A stretch of DNA of 44,286 nucleotides, taken from Syntrophobacter sp. SbD1. GTDB taxonomy: Bacteria; Desulfobacterota; Syntrophobacteria; Syntrophobacterales; Syntrophobacteraceae. The stretch lies in assembly GCA_900290365.1 (NCBI GenBank), contig OMOE01000169.1, forward strand, positions 1 to 44,286, given 5' to 3'. The position numbers and the translations under genes were made by a program. Every line of letters begins with the position of its first letter. The first letter of the stretch is position 1. The notes below the pieces were generated by a model. The model made no database searches, was not told the origin of the DNA, and saw only the letters and a program-made list of their open reading frames with translations. Below, piece by piece: positions 25,897 to 33,883 of this stretch.

Positions 25897-25932
25897 AGTT
25901 TTGAGTTTCAAGTTTTCAGTTAACTCAAAACT
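25897..25932 (-). other. Perfect 11-bp inverted repeat between mftC and mftF
   Basis: AGTTTTGAGTT (25897-25907) and AACTCAAAACT (25922-25932) form a stem with a 14-base loop in the mftC-mftF gap. It is A/T-rich and has no run of U after it, so it may be an RNA-stability or attenuation element rather than a full terminator. Confidence 0.55.
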
Positions 25933-25969
25933 GGAATAAGGGTTGTAATAATTCGTAAGAAAAAGCTTT

Positions 25970-27010
25970 TCACTGACTACTGGCCAATGGCCACTGATTC
26001 TGTTTGACACTCACACAATTGGCCAGGCAGCCTGGGTCAGGGATTCCGAGCCTCCTCTGAGTGTGATAAGCGATAGCCGGGCATCCTCCATGACACAAAT
26101 CGAAGCGATGGCAGCTCTCACAAGATTTGATCTCCAATTGCCGGAAGGATTGAAATACAGGGGAACCATCCCACAGCAGGGCAAGTGAGTCCTCGGGAAC
26201 TTTGCCTGCCATGAATTCCGGTTCCTGAAGGAAAGCACAGGGATAGAGCCCTCCGACCGGTGAAACGCAGCAGGTGAGTTTGCAGGCCCCGCACATGTTC
26301 AGCCCCAGTGACCTGCGTTCTTCGGTTGTAACGGAAAAAAAAGAGTCCCCGGTGGAGACATCGAGATTTCGGCTCAACCAGTTCGAGAATTCAACCATCT
26401 GTTCTTTCGAAACATTGAGCCCCGACCAGGAATCTTTTGCGCGGCCGGAGGGGCGCAATCTGGAAACTCGTGACCTGGCACCGAAGGAAGCCGCCAGTTG
26501 AGCCAGTTTGTCAAGTTCTGGAAAGTTCAGCTTGGTCAGCACCGTATTGATGCTCACCGCTATGTTTCTTTTCCTCAAATGCTCCAGCGCTCTTAAAACT
26601 TTTTTGTAGCTTCCCTTTCCACGAATGGCGTCGTTGGATTCGACCGTTGCGCCATCCAGGCTCACCTGAATATAGACCAGCCTGTGATCGAGCCTTCTTG
26701 CTACTTCTTCATCTATCAGTGTGCCGTTGGTGCTGATGCACGTTACAATCTCTTTTTGGTGTGCATAATCCATAAGATCCAGGAAATCCAGGCGTGTAAA
26801 CGGTTCTCCGCCTCCGATATTCAATTGGAAGATCCTGGCGGCGGATAAATCGTCAATAACCCGGATGCACTCTTCAGTCGTGAGTTCGCCGGATCTCTTT
26901 TGCCCGGAATCGGACAGGCAATGAACGCACGAGAGGTTGCAAGAGAATGTCACTTCCCAGGTTACGTTCACCGGGGCCGAGAGGCCCATCTCAACAAAGC
27001 GGTTACCCAT
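25970..27010 (-). CDS. mftC: Mycofactocin radical SAM maturase MftC
   Basis: A 346-residue radical SAM/SPASM enzyme. The SAM-cluster motif is CNLSCVHC near residue 24, followed by GGGEPF and ISTNGTLI. The SPASM part has auxiliary-cluster cysteines in NMCGACKLTCC, GGLYPCAF, CESCHRFDLCHGGCP and PGCLANC. MftC oxidatively decarboxylates the C-terminal Tyr of MftA and links it to the neighbouring residue. The start overlaps the mftB stop (ATGGGTAA), so the two are translationally coupled. Identification is supported by the mftA-mftB-mftC order. Confidence 0.95.
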   Translation of the reverse strand: MGNRFVEMGLSAPVNVTWEVTFSCNLSCVHCLSDSGQKRSGELTTEECIRVIDDLSAARIFQLNIGGGEPFTRLDFLDLMDYAHQKEIVTCISTNGTLIDEEVARRLDHRLVYIQVSLDGATVESNDAIRGKGSYKKVLRALEHLRKRNIAVSINTVLTKLNFPELDKLAQLAASFGARSRVSRLRPSGRAKDSWSGLNVSKEQMVEFSNWLSRNLDVSTGDSFFSVTTEERRSLGLNMCGACKLTCCVSPVGGLYPCAFLQEPEFMAGKVPEDSLALLWDGSPVFQSFRQLEIKSCESCHRFDLCHGGCPAIAYHTQRRLGIPDPGCLANCVSVKQNQWPLASSQ

Positions 27011-27281
27011 TAATTAACCCTTTATCTTCAAGTGTCTGGAAAATAGTTTTCAGGCTGTGCTCTATCTTTTTCCTTGGCAGAGCATGCTCACTCTGAATGG
27101 AATCAATCAATTGACCTATTGTTTGTTTGCCGTCGAAGAAATCATCATCAATCAGCTTTTTGGATGGAACGAAATAAATCCTTGGACCTCTGTAATTGTA
27201 GAAAAGAAGTCCAAATTTTTCCCTCCGCACCTGAATTCCCTCGGCGAGCCTAAAGGAGCTGAACTCCGTAAAATCGTTCAT
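27003..27281 (-). CDS. mftB: Mycofactocin peptide chaperone MftB
   Basis: A 92-residue PqqD-like RiPP recognition protein: FRLAEGIQVRREKFGLLFYN, then GPRIYFVPS and TIGQLIDSI. It binds the MftA leader and delivers it to MftC. AGGAG lies six bases before the ATG. The winged-helix fold and length match MftB. It directly overlaps mftC and is separated from mftA by 153 bp containing a stem-loop. Confidence 0.93.
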   Translation of the reverse strand: MNDFTEFSSFRLAEGIQVRREKFGLLFYNYRGPRIYFVPSKKLIDDDFFDGKQTIGQLIDSIQSEHALPRKKIEHSLKTIFQTLEDKGLING

Positions 27282-27302
27282 GCCGGACTCCTAAATTTAG
27301 GA

Positions 27303-27370
27303 ATTGAGGGATTCAAGAATTAAGGATTAAAAGCAAACTCCCAATCCACCGGTCTTTCCAATCCCTCAAT
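27303..27370 (-). other. Stem-loop between mftA and mftB
   Basis: ATTGAGGGATT (27303-27313) pairs perfectly with AATCCCTCAAT (27360-27370). The 46-base loop contains GAATTAAGGATTAA-type repeats. It sits downstream of the precursor-peptide gene on the transcribed strand, where a partial terminator or processing site would raise mftA output over mftB and mftC. That role is inference. Confidence 0.55.
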
Positions 27371-27434
27371 CCATCTATTCCATCGGCATCCCGGCCCCCA
27401 TTCACAGTAGAATCGGGGACCGGGATTAAGACTT

Positions 27435-27557
27435 CTAATAAATTCCGCAGATACCATCCACGGCCAGTTCTTCAATGATCACTTCTTCCAGAACGCAAGG
27501 TTCTGCGGAATCACGCCCTTTTTCAACCGTCGCTTCATTTCTCGTTTCTTTTCCCAT
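27435..27557 (-). CDS. mftA: Mycofactocin precursor peptide MftA (variant C-terminus)
   Basis: A 40-residue peptide with an acidic leader (EPCVLEEVIIEEL) and the C-terminal core AVDGICGIY. Known MftA ends IDGMCGVY; the modified residues are the final Val-Tyr pair. Here the pair is Ile-Tyr and the Met is Ile. AGGAG lies upstream of ATG 27557. Position immediately before mftB and mftC confirms identity. The start is the only ATG with a good ribosome site; a longer in-frame reading to 27761 has no support. The Val-to-Ile change in the cross-linked residue would add a methylene to the cofactor, or is a tolerated variant. Confidence 0.93.
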   Translation of the reverse strand: MGKETRNEATVEKGRDSAEPCVLEEVIIEELAVDGICGIY

Positions 27558-27588
27558 TTTGTCTTTCTCCTTTGAGATGAACAAGGGC

Positions 27589-27608
27589 GGGCATAGTCTA
27601 ACATGCCC
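27589..27608 (-). other. Hairpin upstream of mftA
   Basis: GGGCAT (27589-27594) and ATGCCC (27603-27608) form a short stem with an 8-base loop about 30 bases before the mftA start, in the 122-bp gap after the SDR gene. It may be a leader or processing element. Confidence 0.4.
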
Positions 27609-27679
27609 ACCGAAAACCTGTTGAAACCCCATAGACCAATGTTCTTTTCCCACCAGCAGGCCCTTTTTCAGCACCCATT

Positions 27680-28492
27680 CTAGGGAGCGCGGGCCGTCCA
27701 TCCGCAATCTACGGCAATTTGTCCACCGGTTATGCACTTTGAGTCTTCGGTGCACAGCCACAGTACCGCCTGGCCGATGTCCTCAGGGCATATCTCCCGG
27801 TCTTTGAAAAGATGTCCCGCCAGAAAGTTTTCCTTGGCGTCGGCGGTTTCCATACCGAAATGGCTGGCCAATCCCGCCATCATGTCAGTCCATACGGTGC
27901 CTGGGCAGACCGCATTCACATTGACATTGTGATCAGCGGTTTCCATGGCGAGGGACTTGGTCAAGCCGATAATGCCGTGCTTGGCTGCGCAGTAGTGCGA
28001 TCCCATACCGAAACCGCGCATGCCCCCAACCGAAGAGATATTGACCACCTTGCCGCTGTGTTGTTCGATCATGTGCGGCACTACGTACTTGCAACAAAGG
28101 AAGGCGCCCTTTAGATGCGTGTCGAGCATGTCGTCCCACGCCTCTTCGGACATATCCACCAGGGCCTCAAGGCCGGCAATGCCGGCGTTATTGACCAGGA
28201 TGTCCACCTTACCGAAGGTTTCGAGGACCTGCTTAACCATTGATTCAACATCCGAGGCCTTCCGAATATCACACTGGACGCCAATTGCTTTGCGGCCCAG
28301 TTTTTCTATTTCCTGCACTGCGCCATCCATGGTGGCTTTGGTGGAAAGCGGGTAGGGGGCGGTTTCAATATCACGGCATATATCGGCAATCGCAATGTCG
28401 GCGCCTTGCAGAGCCAGACATTTGGCTGCGGCGAAGCCGTTGCCTCGGGCGCCTCCAGTAACAATTGCCACTTTGCCTTCCAGCTTCATCAT
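27680..28492 (-). CDS. Mycofactocin-coupled SDR-family oxidoreductase
   Basis: A 270-residue short-chain dehydrogenase with TGGARGNGFAAA (NAD site), NNAGIAG, catalytic Ser in NISSVGG, YCAAK (Tyr, Lys) and PGTVWTDM. After the second strand it carries an extra segment, ADICRDIETAPYPLSTKAT, typical of the mycofactocin-dependent SDR subfamily, which holds NAD(H) non-exchangeably and passes electrons to mycofactocin. The start at ATG 28492 has GGAGGAG five bases upstream. It is the gene before mftA, which supports the assignment. The alcohol substrate is unknown. Confidence 0.92.
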   Translation of the reverse strand: MMKLEGKVAIVTGGARGNGFAAAKCLALQGADIAIADICRDIETAPYPLSTKATMDGAVQEIEKLGRKAIGVQCDIRKASDVESMVKQVLETFGKVDILVNNAGIAGLEALVDMSEEAWDDMLDTHLKGAFLCCKYVVPHMIEQHSGKVVNISSVGGMRGFGMGSHYCAAKHGIIGLTKSLAMETADHNVNVNAVCPGTVWTDMMAGLASHFGMETADAKENFLAGHLFKDREICPEDIGQAVLWLCTEDSKCITGGQIAVDCGWTARAP

Positions 28493-28529
28493 CCTTCTCC
28501 TCCTCTCGTACACTTAATCCATGTCAAAA

Positions 28530-28871
28530 CTACTCCATGTCACAGCGTTCCGCTGGGATATGGCCGAACTTATGCAATAATTCCCGCAACATCTTGATAT
28601 CTTCGGTTGCCACGTTGCCTCCGTATTCTGCTACCTGGAAATCAAGTTCGTGCTGCAGAGACGACAGGATCATAAGAGCGTCCAGGTAATAGACCAGCGC
28701 GACATCGTTTTTAAAGTCGTCTTGATATTTCTCGAGGACCGAATCTGCGTCCAACTCCTTCAACTTTTCCGCGTACTGCGAAATATCCAAACGGTCGCGC
28801 AAATAGTCATCCATGAGTGCCATGGCTTTTTCTACCAATTCAACAACATTGTCATGCATCGGGTGTTGCAT
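28530..28871 (-). CDS. Conserved-looking helical hypothetical protein
   Basis: About 113 residues from ATG 28871 (MQHPMHDNVVELVEKAM...), nearly all predicted helix, acidic, ending PAERCDME. It overlaps the end of the winged-helix gene by about 11 bases. GGTGAGG upstream gives a plausible ribosome site; an upstream start at 28922 is possible. I do not recognise the family. Its place between a regulator and the mycofactocin SDR suggests it belongs to the same transcript. Confidence 0.6.
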   Translation of the reverse strand: MQHPMHDNVVELVEKAMALMDDYLRDRLDISQYAEKLKELDADSVLEKYQDDFKNDVALVYYLDALMILSSLQHELDFQVAEYGGNVATEDIKMLRELLHKFGHIPAERCDME

Positions 28872-28881
28872 CAGGACGTCC

Positions 28882-29175
28882 TCACCTTCGATTATCGCTC
28901 GAGGCCAATACCTTCTCGCCATCCGGGGAAACTGTAAATCTGACCAGGGGATTGTCTCCTTCGATCCTGTGCCGCTCCATCAATCCCATGTTCACCAGAT
29001 TGCGAATCCTCTCCTTAACTCCCGACGATGATATCTTTAGAAGTTGAGAGAGGGTGTGGCAATGGAACTCACCCGGTTTGCGGTGATGGCATGAACCCGA
29101 GCAGTCCGTGCCTCCCCTCTCTTTAACTATCCTTAAAATCGCCAGGAGATCTTCGCTAAGTTCCCCGGGACTCAT
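28882..29175 (-). CDS. Winged-helix DNA-binding protein with Cys/His cluster
   Basis: A 97-residue small regulator. LSQLLKISSSGVKERIRNLVNMG is a MarR/ArsR-like recognition helix region, followed by a wing (MERHRIEGDNPLVRFTVS). Before it, CSGSCHHRKPGEFHCH contains three Cys and three His residues that could bind a metal or FeS cluster. It may regulate the surrounding Mrp-mft-lar genes; this is inference from position. AAGGATG precedes the start. Confidence 0.65.
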   Translation of the reverse strand: MSPGELSEDLLAILRIVKERGGTDCSGSCHHRKPGEFHCHTLSQLLKISSSGVKERIRNLVNMGLMERHRIEGDNPLVRFTVSPDGEKVLASSDNRR

Positions 29176-29187
29176 CAGGCATCCTTG

Positions 29188-29547
29188 TTAGGTCATTCTC
29201 ACTACGAAGTTCTTCGTTTTATTAATGAGACCACCCAACTCGGCGCTGAGCTTGTCAATAGCCTCCAAAGCCTCAGCCTCGTTGCCCGAAGCAACTGAAT
29301 CTTTCAGTTTCAGAGCAATCTGGCTGCACTGCCAAGCGGTTTCACCGGCCTTGACCGTCTTCATATAGGCTCGCGAAGTCAGCGGCTCTACATCCTGACC
29401 CATATCCGAACACACTGTCTTGATCTTTGCCGCCGCATCGCCTGAAAGTCCATTCAAGCTTACGTCTATGTCCTTGAAAGTCACCAGCATTTCCCTGATG
29501 AAAGCTGGACCTTTTCCCGCAACAGCGGGCATTGCCGGATCAGCCAT
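29188..29547 (-). CDS. Hypothetical helical protein next to Mrp
   Basis: 119 residues, MADPAMPAVAGKGPAFIREM..., rich in Ala and Lys with long amphipathic helices (EALEAIDKLSAELGGLINK). Its ATG follows the mrp stop directly (TAAATG) and AAGGAG lies inside the end of mrp, so it is coupled to it. Two cysteines (VCSDMG, WQCSQ) are present. I do not recognise the family. Confidence 0.65.
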   Translation of the reverse strand: MADPAMPAVAGKGPAFIREMLVTFKDIDVSLNGLSGDAAAKIKTVCSDMGQDVEPLTSRAYMKTVKAGETAWQCSQIALKLKDSVASGNEAEALEAIDKLSAELGGLINKTKNFVVRMT

Positions 29548-30498
29548 TTACTTCTCCTTTCGATCAACCTCTCTACGAAGTTCTTCGTTTAACGTTTTAT
29601 GAGGATCTCTGCCCTCATGCCATGGACGATCTTTGACTACTACTTTCTCTCTTGGCGGAAGCCGCGTAAGGATTTCGTCGGCTATCTTCAGTAGAGCCTG
29701 AGCGCTAAGAGAGTCAGGATACTTGTACACGATGGGAACTCCCTCATCGGCCGCCGCCGAACACTGCCCATCGACAGGAATTCCTCCAAGAAAAGGAATT
29801 TTGAAGGTTTTCGCTAACTTTTCCCCCTTGCCCTTGCCGAAGAGAAATTCTTCCTTGCCGCACTCAGGACAGCGATAGGAACTCATATTTTCAATAAGGC
29901 CAAGGATCGGCGCGTTGAGCTCTTTAGCAGCATTGATTGCCCTGCTGCAAACCATCGCCGATATTTCCTGCGGGGTCGTTACGACGACCATGCCGTCAAG
30001 ACCTTGAATTGACTTCATAATGGTGGTGGGCTCATCGCCGGTCCCGGGGGGCAGGTCCACGAAGAGAAAGTCGAGCTCATGCCACCTTATGCTGCTGAGG
30101 AACTGTCTTATCACTCGCGCCTTGTACTGCCCCCGCCACATTATGGGCGTCATTTCGGTAGGCCAGATGAGGGCCACGGACATGACTTTCAAACCATGGG
30201 GCGTGACGACCGGGTCGATTCCATGGCTTCCATGCAGGATGTCCCGCATTTCAGTCTTGATGCCAACCATCTTGGGAACACTGGGGCCATGTACGTCGGC
30301 ATCGAAGATGCCAACCTCCATTCCCTTTTTCTTGAGCGCCGCCGCCAGGTTTACCACGACACTGGTCTTGCCGACCCCGCCCTTGCCGCTGATAATGGCG
30401 ATTTTGTAGTTAACGTGAGTCATGGCGTCACTGATCGGACCATGCATCCCGCCGTGCATTCCGTGCATTTTTTCCTTGTTCATTTCACCATGTTGCAT
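29548..30498 (-). CDS. Mrp/NBP35-type P-loop ATPase (FeS cluster carrier)
   Basis: A 316-residue Mrp-family ATPase: deviant Walker A GKGGVGKTSVVVNLA, DADVHGPSVP, FVDLPPGTGDEP, and the FeS-binding CPEC motif in YRCPECGKEE. It assembles or delivers 4Fe-4S clusters. The N-terminus is unusually rich in Met and His (MQHGEMNKEKMHGMHGGMHG), a possible metal-binding tail. In this context it may serve the FeS-rich products of the region or MftC. GGGGAG precedes the ATG. Confidence 0.92.
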   Translation of the reverse strand: MQHGEMNKEKMHGMHGGMHGPISDAMTHVNYKIAIISGKGGVGKTSVVVNLAAALKKKGMEVGIFDADVHGPSVPKMVGIKTEMRDILHGSHGIDPVVTPHGLKVMSVALIWPTEMTPIMWRGQYKARVIRQFLSSIRWHELDFLFVDLPPGTGDEPTTIMKSIQGLDGMVVVTTPQEISAMVCSRAINAAKELNAPILGLIENMSSYRCPECGKEEFLFGKGKGEKLAKTFKIPFLGGIPVDGQCSAAADEGVPIVYKYPDSLSAQALLKIADEILTRLPPREKVVVKDRPWHEGRDPHKTLNEELRREVDRKEK

Positions 30499-30633
30499 TT
30501 CGACTCCCCTGCTTATCGGCTCACCTTGCGAAGCGTGGAGGTAGAGTGTTGGCTCTTACGTGTTACATATCGCTGTTACGTACCGGCGTTGCGCAATGCA
30601 ACACGAAACACGAGCAGGCAACACGCACCCCGC
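30499..30633 (-). other. Intergenic spacer with small hairpin and direct repeats
   Basis: The gap holds GTTGC-GCAAT-GCAAC (30588-30602), able to fold, and two TGTTAC repeats (about 30560 and 30574). No sigma-54 or convincing sigma-70 promoter was seen. It may hold the mrp promoter. Confidence 0.3.
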
Positions 30634-31746
30634 TCATCCGCTTATGAGGAATTCACAATCTCTTTTGCCAAGCATCATGCTTTCGGCATATTCTAACAAA
30701 TGTGCGGGAGAGTTTCCCGTGATTGCCAGGATCTTATCGGACCCTTTATCGAGAACTTTGAGGTCCTCGGCGATGGAGCCCGGAATGCCAGGGCTTCTAA
30801 CGGTCATCTGATAAGAGACCCAGTCAAGGGCCACAGGGTCCTCTGAAGCCAGAATGCCCAGGTCGGGAATAAACGGAATATCCGAGAACGGATATTCATC
30901 GCTCTGAGGCGTGACCGAAGTCAGGAAATTCACGTAAAATGCGTTGCCTCTGAGGTTCTTTGCAACAACGGCTGCAGCTTCGACAACGCTTTCCTGGAAC
31001 TCTACGATTCCCTCGGGTTTTATGCTCATTGCTCCACTGGGACAGCTCATGAAGCAACCAAGGCAACCGTTGCATATGCGCTTGTCGAAGGAGACTTTGG
31101 CCCCAGCATCGCATACTGCGCCGGTCGGGCAGTAGGCGAGGCAAACTTTGGAGCCGGTGCATTTGTTCTCATCGAATTGGACTTCGAGGCAGGAGTGGAC
31201 CCTTGATTTTCCGGCACGGGTCAGCAGTCCCATCCCCAGGTTATAAACAGCCCCGACCATACCAATCAGAGGATGAGCGGTCACATGGGAGAAGACGACG
31301 AGGTTTGAGACATCCAGGATCAAGCTTCCGAGTTCAACGCCCCCCAAGTGTTCACCGTCCGAAGGACAAAACCTGCCCTCCTCATTGGTGAAACCTCCGG
31401 TCAGCATCATCTGGTTATCGAGCGCATCGCCAATGCCAAAGCCCTGCATGATGGCGGTGTCCTGCCAACCATGTCCGTCGAAGCGAGGGCCTTTACAGAG
31501 GCTTCCAGTGTCGGTTACCAGTGCCGAGGCGCCCATTTCCCTGGCCTGCTCGAAGAAGGTGTTGACCGCAATGGGCGGAAGGCTGTGGCCGTAGCCCAAT
31601 TCACTGACATTGACCTTTAGGGCAAGACTTTGGTTAGGGACCACCACTTTGGCCAATTCTTCAAAACTTAAAATGGTTGCAACTTTAGAGGTAATGCTCT
31701 TTTGGATGTTTGTGCTTCGTCCTTTGATCCAGTAAACTCGGCTCAT
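30634..31746 (-). CDS. DUF362 protein with ferredoxin domain (short form)
   Basis: A 370-residue DUF362 protein. The domain is split around a 2x4Fe-4S ferredoxin (CTGSKVCLAYCP, CNGCLGCFMSCP, about 196-235). DUF362 landmarks include TDTGSLCKG, VVFSHVTAHPLIGM and GILASEDPVALDWVSYQM. These are cytoplasmic FeS proteins of unknown function, common in anaerobes. A second family member lies 128 bp upstream on the same strand, with a strong hairpin in between. The first ferredoxin motif has Ser in place of one usual Cys (CTGSKVC). Confidence 0.88.
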   Translation of the reverse strand: MSRVYWIKGRSTNIQKSITSKVATILSFEELAKVVVPNQSLALKVNVSELGYGHSLPPIAVNTFFEQAREMGASALVTDTGSLCKGPRFDGHGWQDTAIMQGFGIGDALDNQMMLTGGFTNEEGRFCPSDGEHLGGVELGSLILDVSNLVVFSHVTAHPLIGMVGAVYNLGMGLLTRAGKSRVHSCLEVQFDENKCTGSKVCLAYCPTGAVCDAGAKVSFDKRICNGCLGCFMSCPSGAMSIKPEGIVEFQESVVEAAAVVAKNLRGNAFYVNFLTSVTPQSDEYPFSDIPFIPDLGILASEDPVALDWVSYQMTVRSPGIPGSIAEDLKVLDKGSDKILAITGNSPAHLLEYAESMMLGKRDCEFLISG

Positions 31747-31799
31747 AAGAAATTCCCATTAAATCGGGCATCACACTGCCCAAAGACCATTTGATTTTT

Positions 31800-31825
31800 A
31801 AGGGCGGGTCCGAGGACCCGCCCTT
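31800..31825 (-). terminator. Strong 11-bp hairpin between the two DUF362 genes
   Basis: AAGGGCGGGTC-CGAG-GACCCGCCCTT is a perfect 11-bp, GC-rich stem with a 4-base loop. On the minus strand it follows the long DUF362 gene and is trailed by TTAAAAATC, so it lacks a full U-tract. It is likely a weak terminator or mRNA 3'-end stabiliser. Confidence 0.65.
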
Positions 31826-31874
31826 TCGGTTTGCTTACGGAGTTAAACCGGCAGATTTTTGGATAAAAACGCTC

Positions 31875-33230
31875 TTATGCCGTCGGATCGAATTTCTTCC
31901 AATCCTCCAACCAACTCGGCAATGACTCTCTTCTGAACGGCAGGAACTCATGAGCCAGGTGATGGTTCTTGAAGATCTGGCGCATAGGTTTGACGGTCAT
32001 AGGAGTCTTGCGGATCTGCCACTTGGAGATATTCTCCGGATTAAGTTCTGGTTCATAGACAACCAGGTCATAGTTCATGGAGCCCATTCCGATCTTCTCG
32101 GCCGCTTTAAGCTGAATTCTCGGCGTAAAAGCATTGACCGCCTTGAACTTGTCTTCACCGGGTTTGAGCCCGAGTTCTTCGGCGCGGGAAGTAGGCATCG
32201 CAGGGGCTTTATCGATCAAGTCGCAAACGGCGGTGTCGAGGGCCACCGGGTCCATGGAGGCAAACACACCTACATCGGGAACAACCGGCATACCGCCCCA
32301 GGGGAAGCAGTCGCATTCCGGACAGATATCGACGGCATATGCCATATAGCCAATCTTTCCGGGCTTGAATGTCTTCACGCAACCGAAGGCTGCATCGGAC
32401 ATGGCGATCTGCGCCAAGGGGAAGTACTCATTGCGGAAGCCGATGCCTTCCATACCGGTGAACATGCAGGTTACCTGGCACGAATAGCACAATGCGCACT
32501 TGGTGTAATCGATGACCACGCCTTGAGGCGTAACGGTGATAGCTTCATCGGGGCAGCTATCCTCACACATTTTCGAATAAGGACACTCGGTGCCTCTGCA
32601 AGACTCCTTGTTAACCTTCGGATAACCAATTGCATCTTCCGGATCACCCCAGAAGGCGAGGTGGGTCTGATACTTACCGCGCTTGGACTGTGCCCCGATG
32701 CCGAAGTTCTTGATGCATCCGCCGAAAGCGGTGATCGGGTGTCCCTTGGCATGAGCAAGGTTTATACAAGCATCGGCTTCGTACATGGCGCGCCCGATGT
32801 AGGTCTCTTTCAGGATGTTGCCATCGGGAAGCTCGACTCTCAGATCGTCTTCGCCTGAGAAACCGTCCGCAATTACGAAGGGTGCCTGGAGGCTTGCGGG
32901 GTTGTGGCCGTGGCGATTTGCGCCTTCCATAGCCAACTGGCCGGTGCAGCGGTTATTGTATAGGTGATAGGTCAGGGTGGTGGTGTCCGTCACAAACGGC
33001 CTGCCACCGCACGCCTTGACTTCTTCTACGATGGCCGCCACAAACTCGGGCCTCAGGCAGTGGGTACGGTTCCACTCACCCTGGTGGATCTTGATGGCAA
33101 CGCTGTCGTCTTTTTCTATGCATTTGTCCAGGCCGGCCAAATAAAAAAGGTCTTTGGCCTTACAGATTGTGCTCTCTGTCCAGTTCGTGGCGTTGGCGCC
33201 GGCAAACCAGACCTTCGAAGTCTTAGCCAT
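31875..33230 (-). CDS. DUF362 protein with ferredoxin domain (long form)
   Basis: 451 residues from ATG 33230 (AAGGAGAG upstream). DUF362 landmarks: VAIKIHQGEWNRTHCLRPEF, FVTDTTTLTYHLYNNRC, NLAHAKGHPITAFGGCIKNFGIG and GVFASMDPVALDTAVCDLI. A 2x4Fe-4S ferredoxin insert (CRGTECPYSKMCEDSCP, CALCYSCQVTC) lies near 225-275, and a further CPECDCFPWGG is present. Function is unknown; such proteins often accompany reductases or FeS assembly genes. It is the first gene of the minus-strand block and has a candidate sigma-54 promoter about 300 bp upstream. Confidence 0.9.
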   Translation of the reverse strand: MAKTSKVWFAGANATNWTESTICKAKDLFYLAGLDKCIEKDDSVAIKIHQGEWNRTHCLRPEFVAAIVEEVKACGGRPFVTDTTTLTYHLYNNRCTGQLAMEGANRHGHNPASLQAPFVIADGFSGEDDLRVELPDGNILKETYIGRAMYEADACINLAHAKGHPITAFGGCIKNFGIGAQSKRGKYQTHLAFWGDPEDAIGYPKVNKESCRGTECPYSKMCEDSCPDEAITVTPQGVVIDYTKCALCYSCQVTCMFTGMEGIGFRNEYFPLAQIAMSDAAFGCVKTFKPGKIGYMAYAVDICPECDCFPWGGMPVVPDVGVFASMDPVALDTAVCDLIDKAPAMPTSRAEELGLKPGEDKFKAVNAFTPRIQLKAAEKIGMGSMNYDLVVYEPELNPENISKWQIRKTPMTVKPMRQIFKNHHLAHEFLPFRRESLPSWLEDWKKFDPTA

Positions 33231-33527
33231 GAATCTCTCCTTGAAAGGTAGTAAATCAGAAAATTTGCGCAATGTGACCTGCAAAGGGCTGCGCGGCCAC
33301 AGCATTTTTTCCTGCAGCCTATTTCACAATTTCTTTCGGCTATACACGGAACACTACCCGTCCGGATCATCCCCCTTTCTTCGTTAGCTTTGAGTGGAGG
33401 GTTGCCTGTGGCAGAAGCATTCGAATAAGTTGATCAGCATGAATTCTAAAGATTGAGCGGCTGCAACCTACCCCCAATCATCACCCTTCTTACGGGTGAA
33501 AGGTCCCCGAAGATTTAGCCAAGTAGA

Positions 33528-33542
33528 GCAAGGTTTGTGCCC
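33528..33542 (-). promoter_or_regulatory. Candidate sigma-54 promoter for the long DUF362 gene
   Basis: On the minus strand the site reads GGGCAC-AAACC-TTGC, with the -24 GG and -12 GC at correct spacing; one base departs from TGGCAC. The start codon of the DUF362 gene is about 290 bp downstream, giving a long leader. Weaker than the sites at 1347 and 2312. Confidence 0.4.
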
Positions 33543-33794
33543 GCTTTTAGAAATGATGTAGCAAACTCCGGTACTTAGCTTTTATTCGTTGGAATATCAG
33601 ATAGATATAAAATCATGAGGTTTGCATGAGGGGACGCCTGCAGAAAAATCTTTGCCACGTGCAGTAAAGCGTGAAGGGCAGTTGTGTTAGATGCTCCCTC
33701 TTTGAGGGGGATGCTCCTGACCCAATCTATTGAAAATCATAACAAAAATAGGGCCTTGAAGTTCTTGGGGTCAAAAGGGGCTTTTTGCCGCAAT

Positions 33795-33863
33795 GGGCGG
33801 TGGGACCGCCAGCCAGGTTCGCCCCTGCCTTGGGCGGCGGCAAGGAAAATCCCCCTTTAAGAA
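33795..33863 (-). repeat. Second copy of the GGCGGTCCCACCGCC repeat
   Basis: The reverse complement reads TTCTTAAAGGGGGATTTTCC, then TTGCCGCCGCCCAAGGCA and GGCGGTCCCACCGCC. It matches 10248-10310 along its length apart from a few substitutions and a small indel. It may be a small non-autonomous element. Confidence 0.75.
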
Positions 33864-33883
33864 ACTGACTATTACCCCCACAC

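Larger units (their letters stand above)
33231..33883. other. Gene-free region with promoter and repeats
   Basis: No credible coding region lies here. Visible elements are a candidate sigma-54 promoter at 33528-33542, small hairpins CACCC-TTCTTA-CGGGTG (33483-33499) and TCCCTC-TTTGA-GGGGGA (about 33692-33709), and a dispersed repeat copy at 33795-33863. Confidence 0.5.

Noticed and set aside
27558..27761. Longer N-terminal extension of the mftA reading frame
   Set aside because: The extension overlaps the SDR 3' end and a hairpin, has no ribosome site, and MftA peptides are short; ATG 27557 with AGGAG is preferred.
31950..32858. Plus-strand open frame of about 300 codons opposite the long DUF362 gene
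   Set aside because: Antisense shadow of a well-supported ferredoxin-containing gene.
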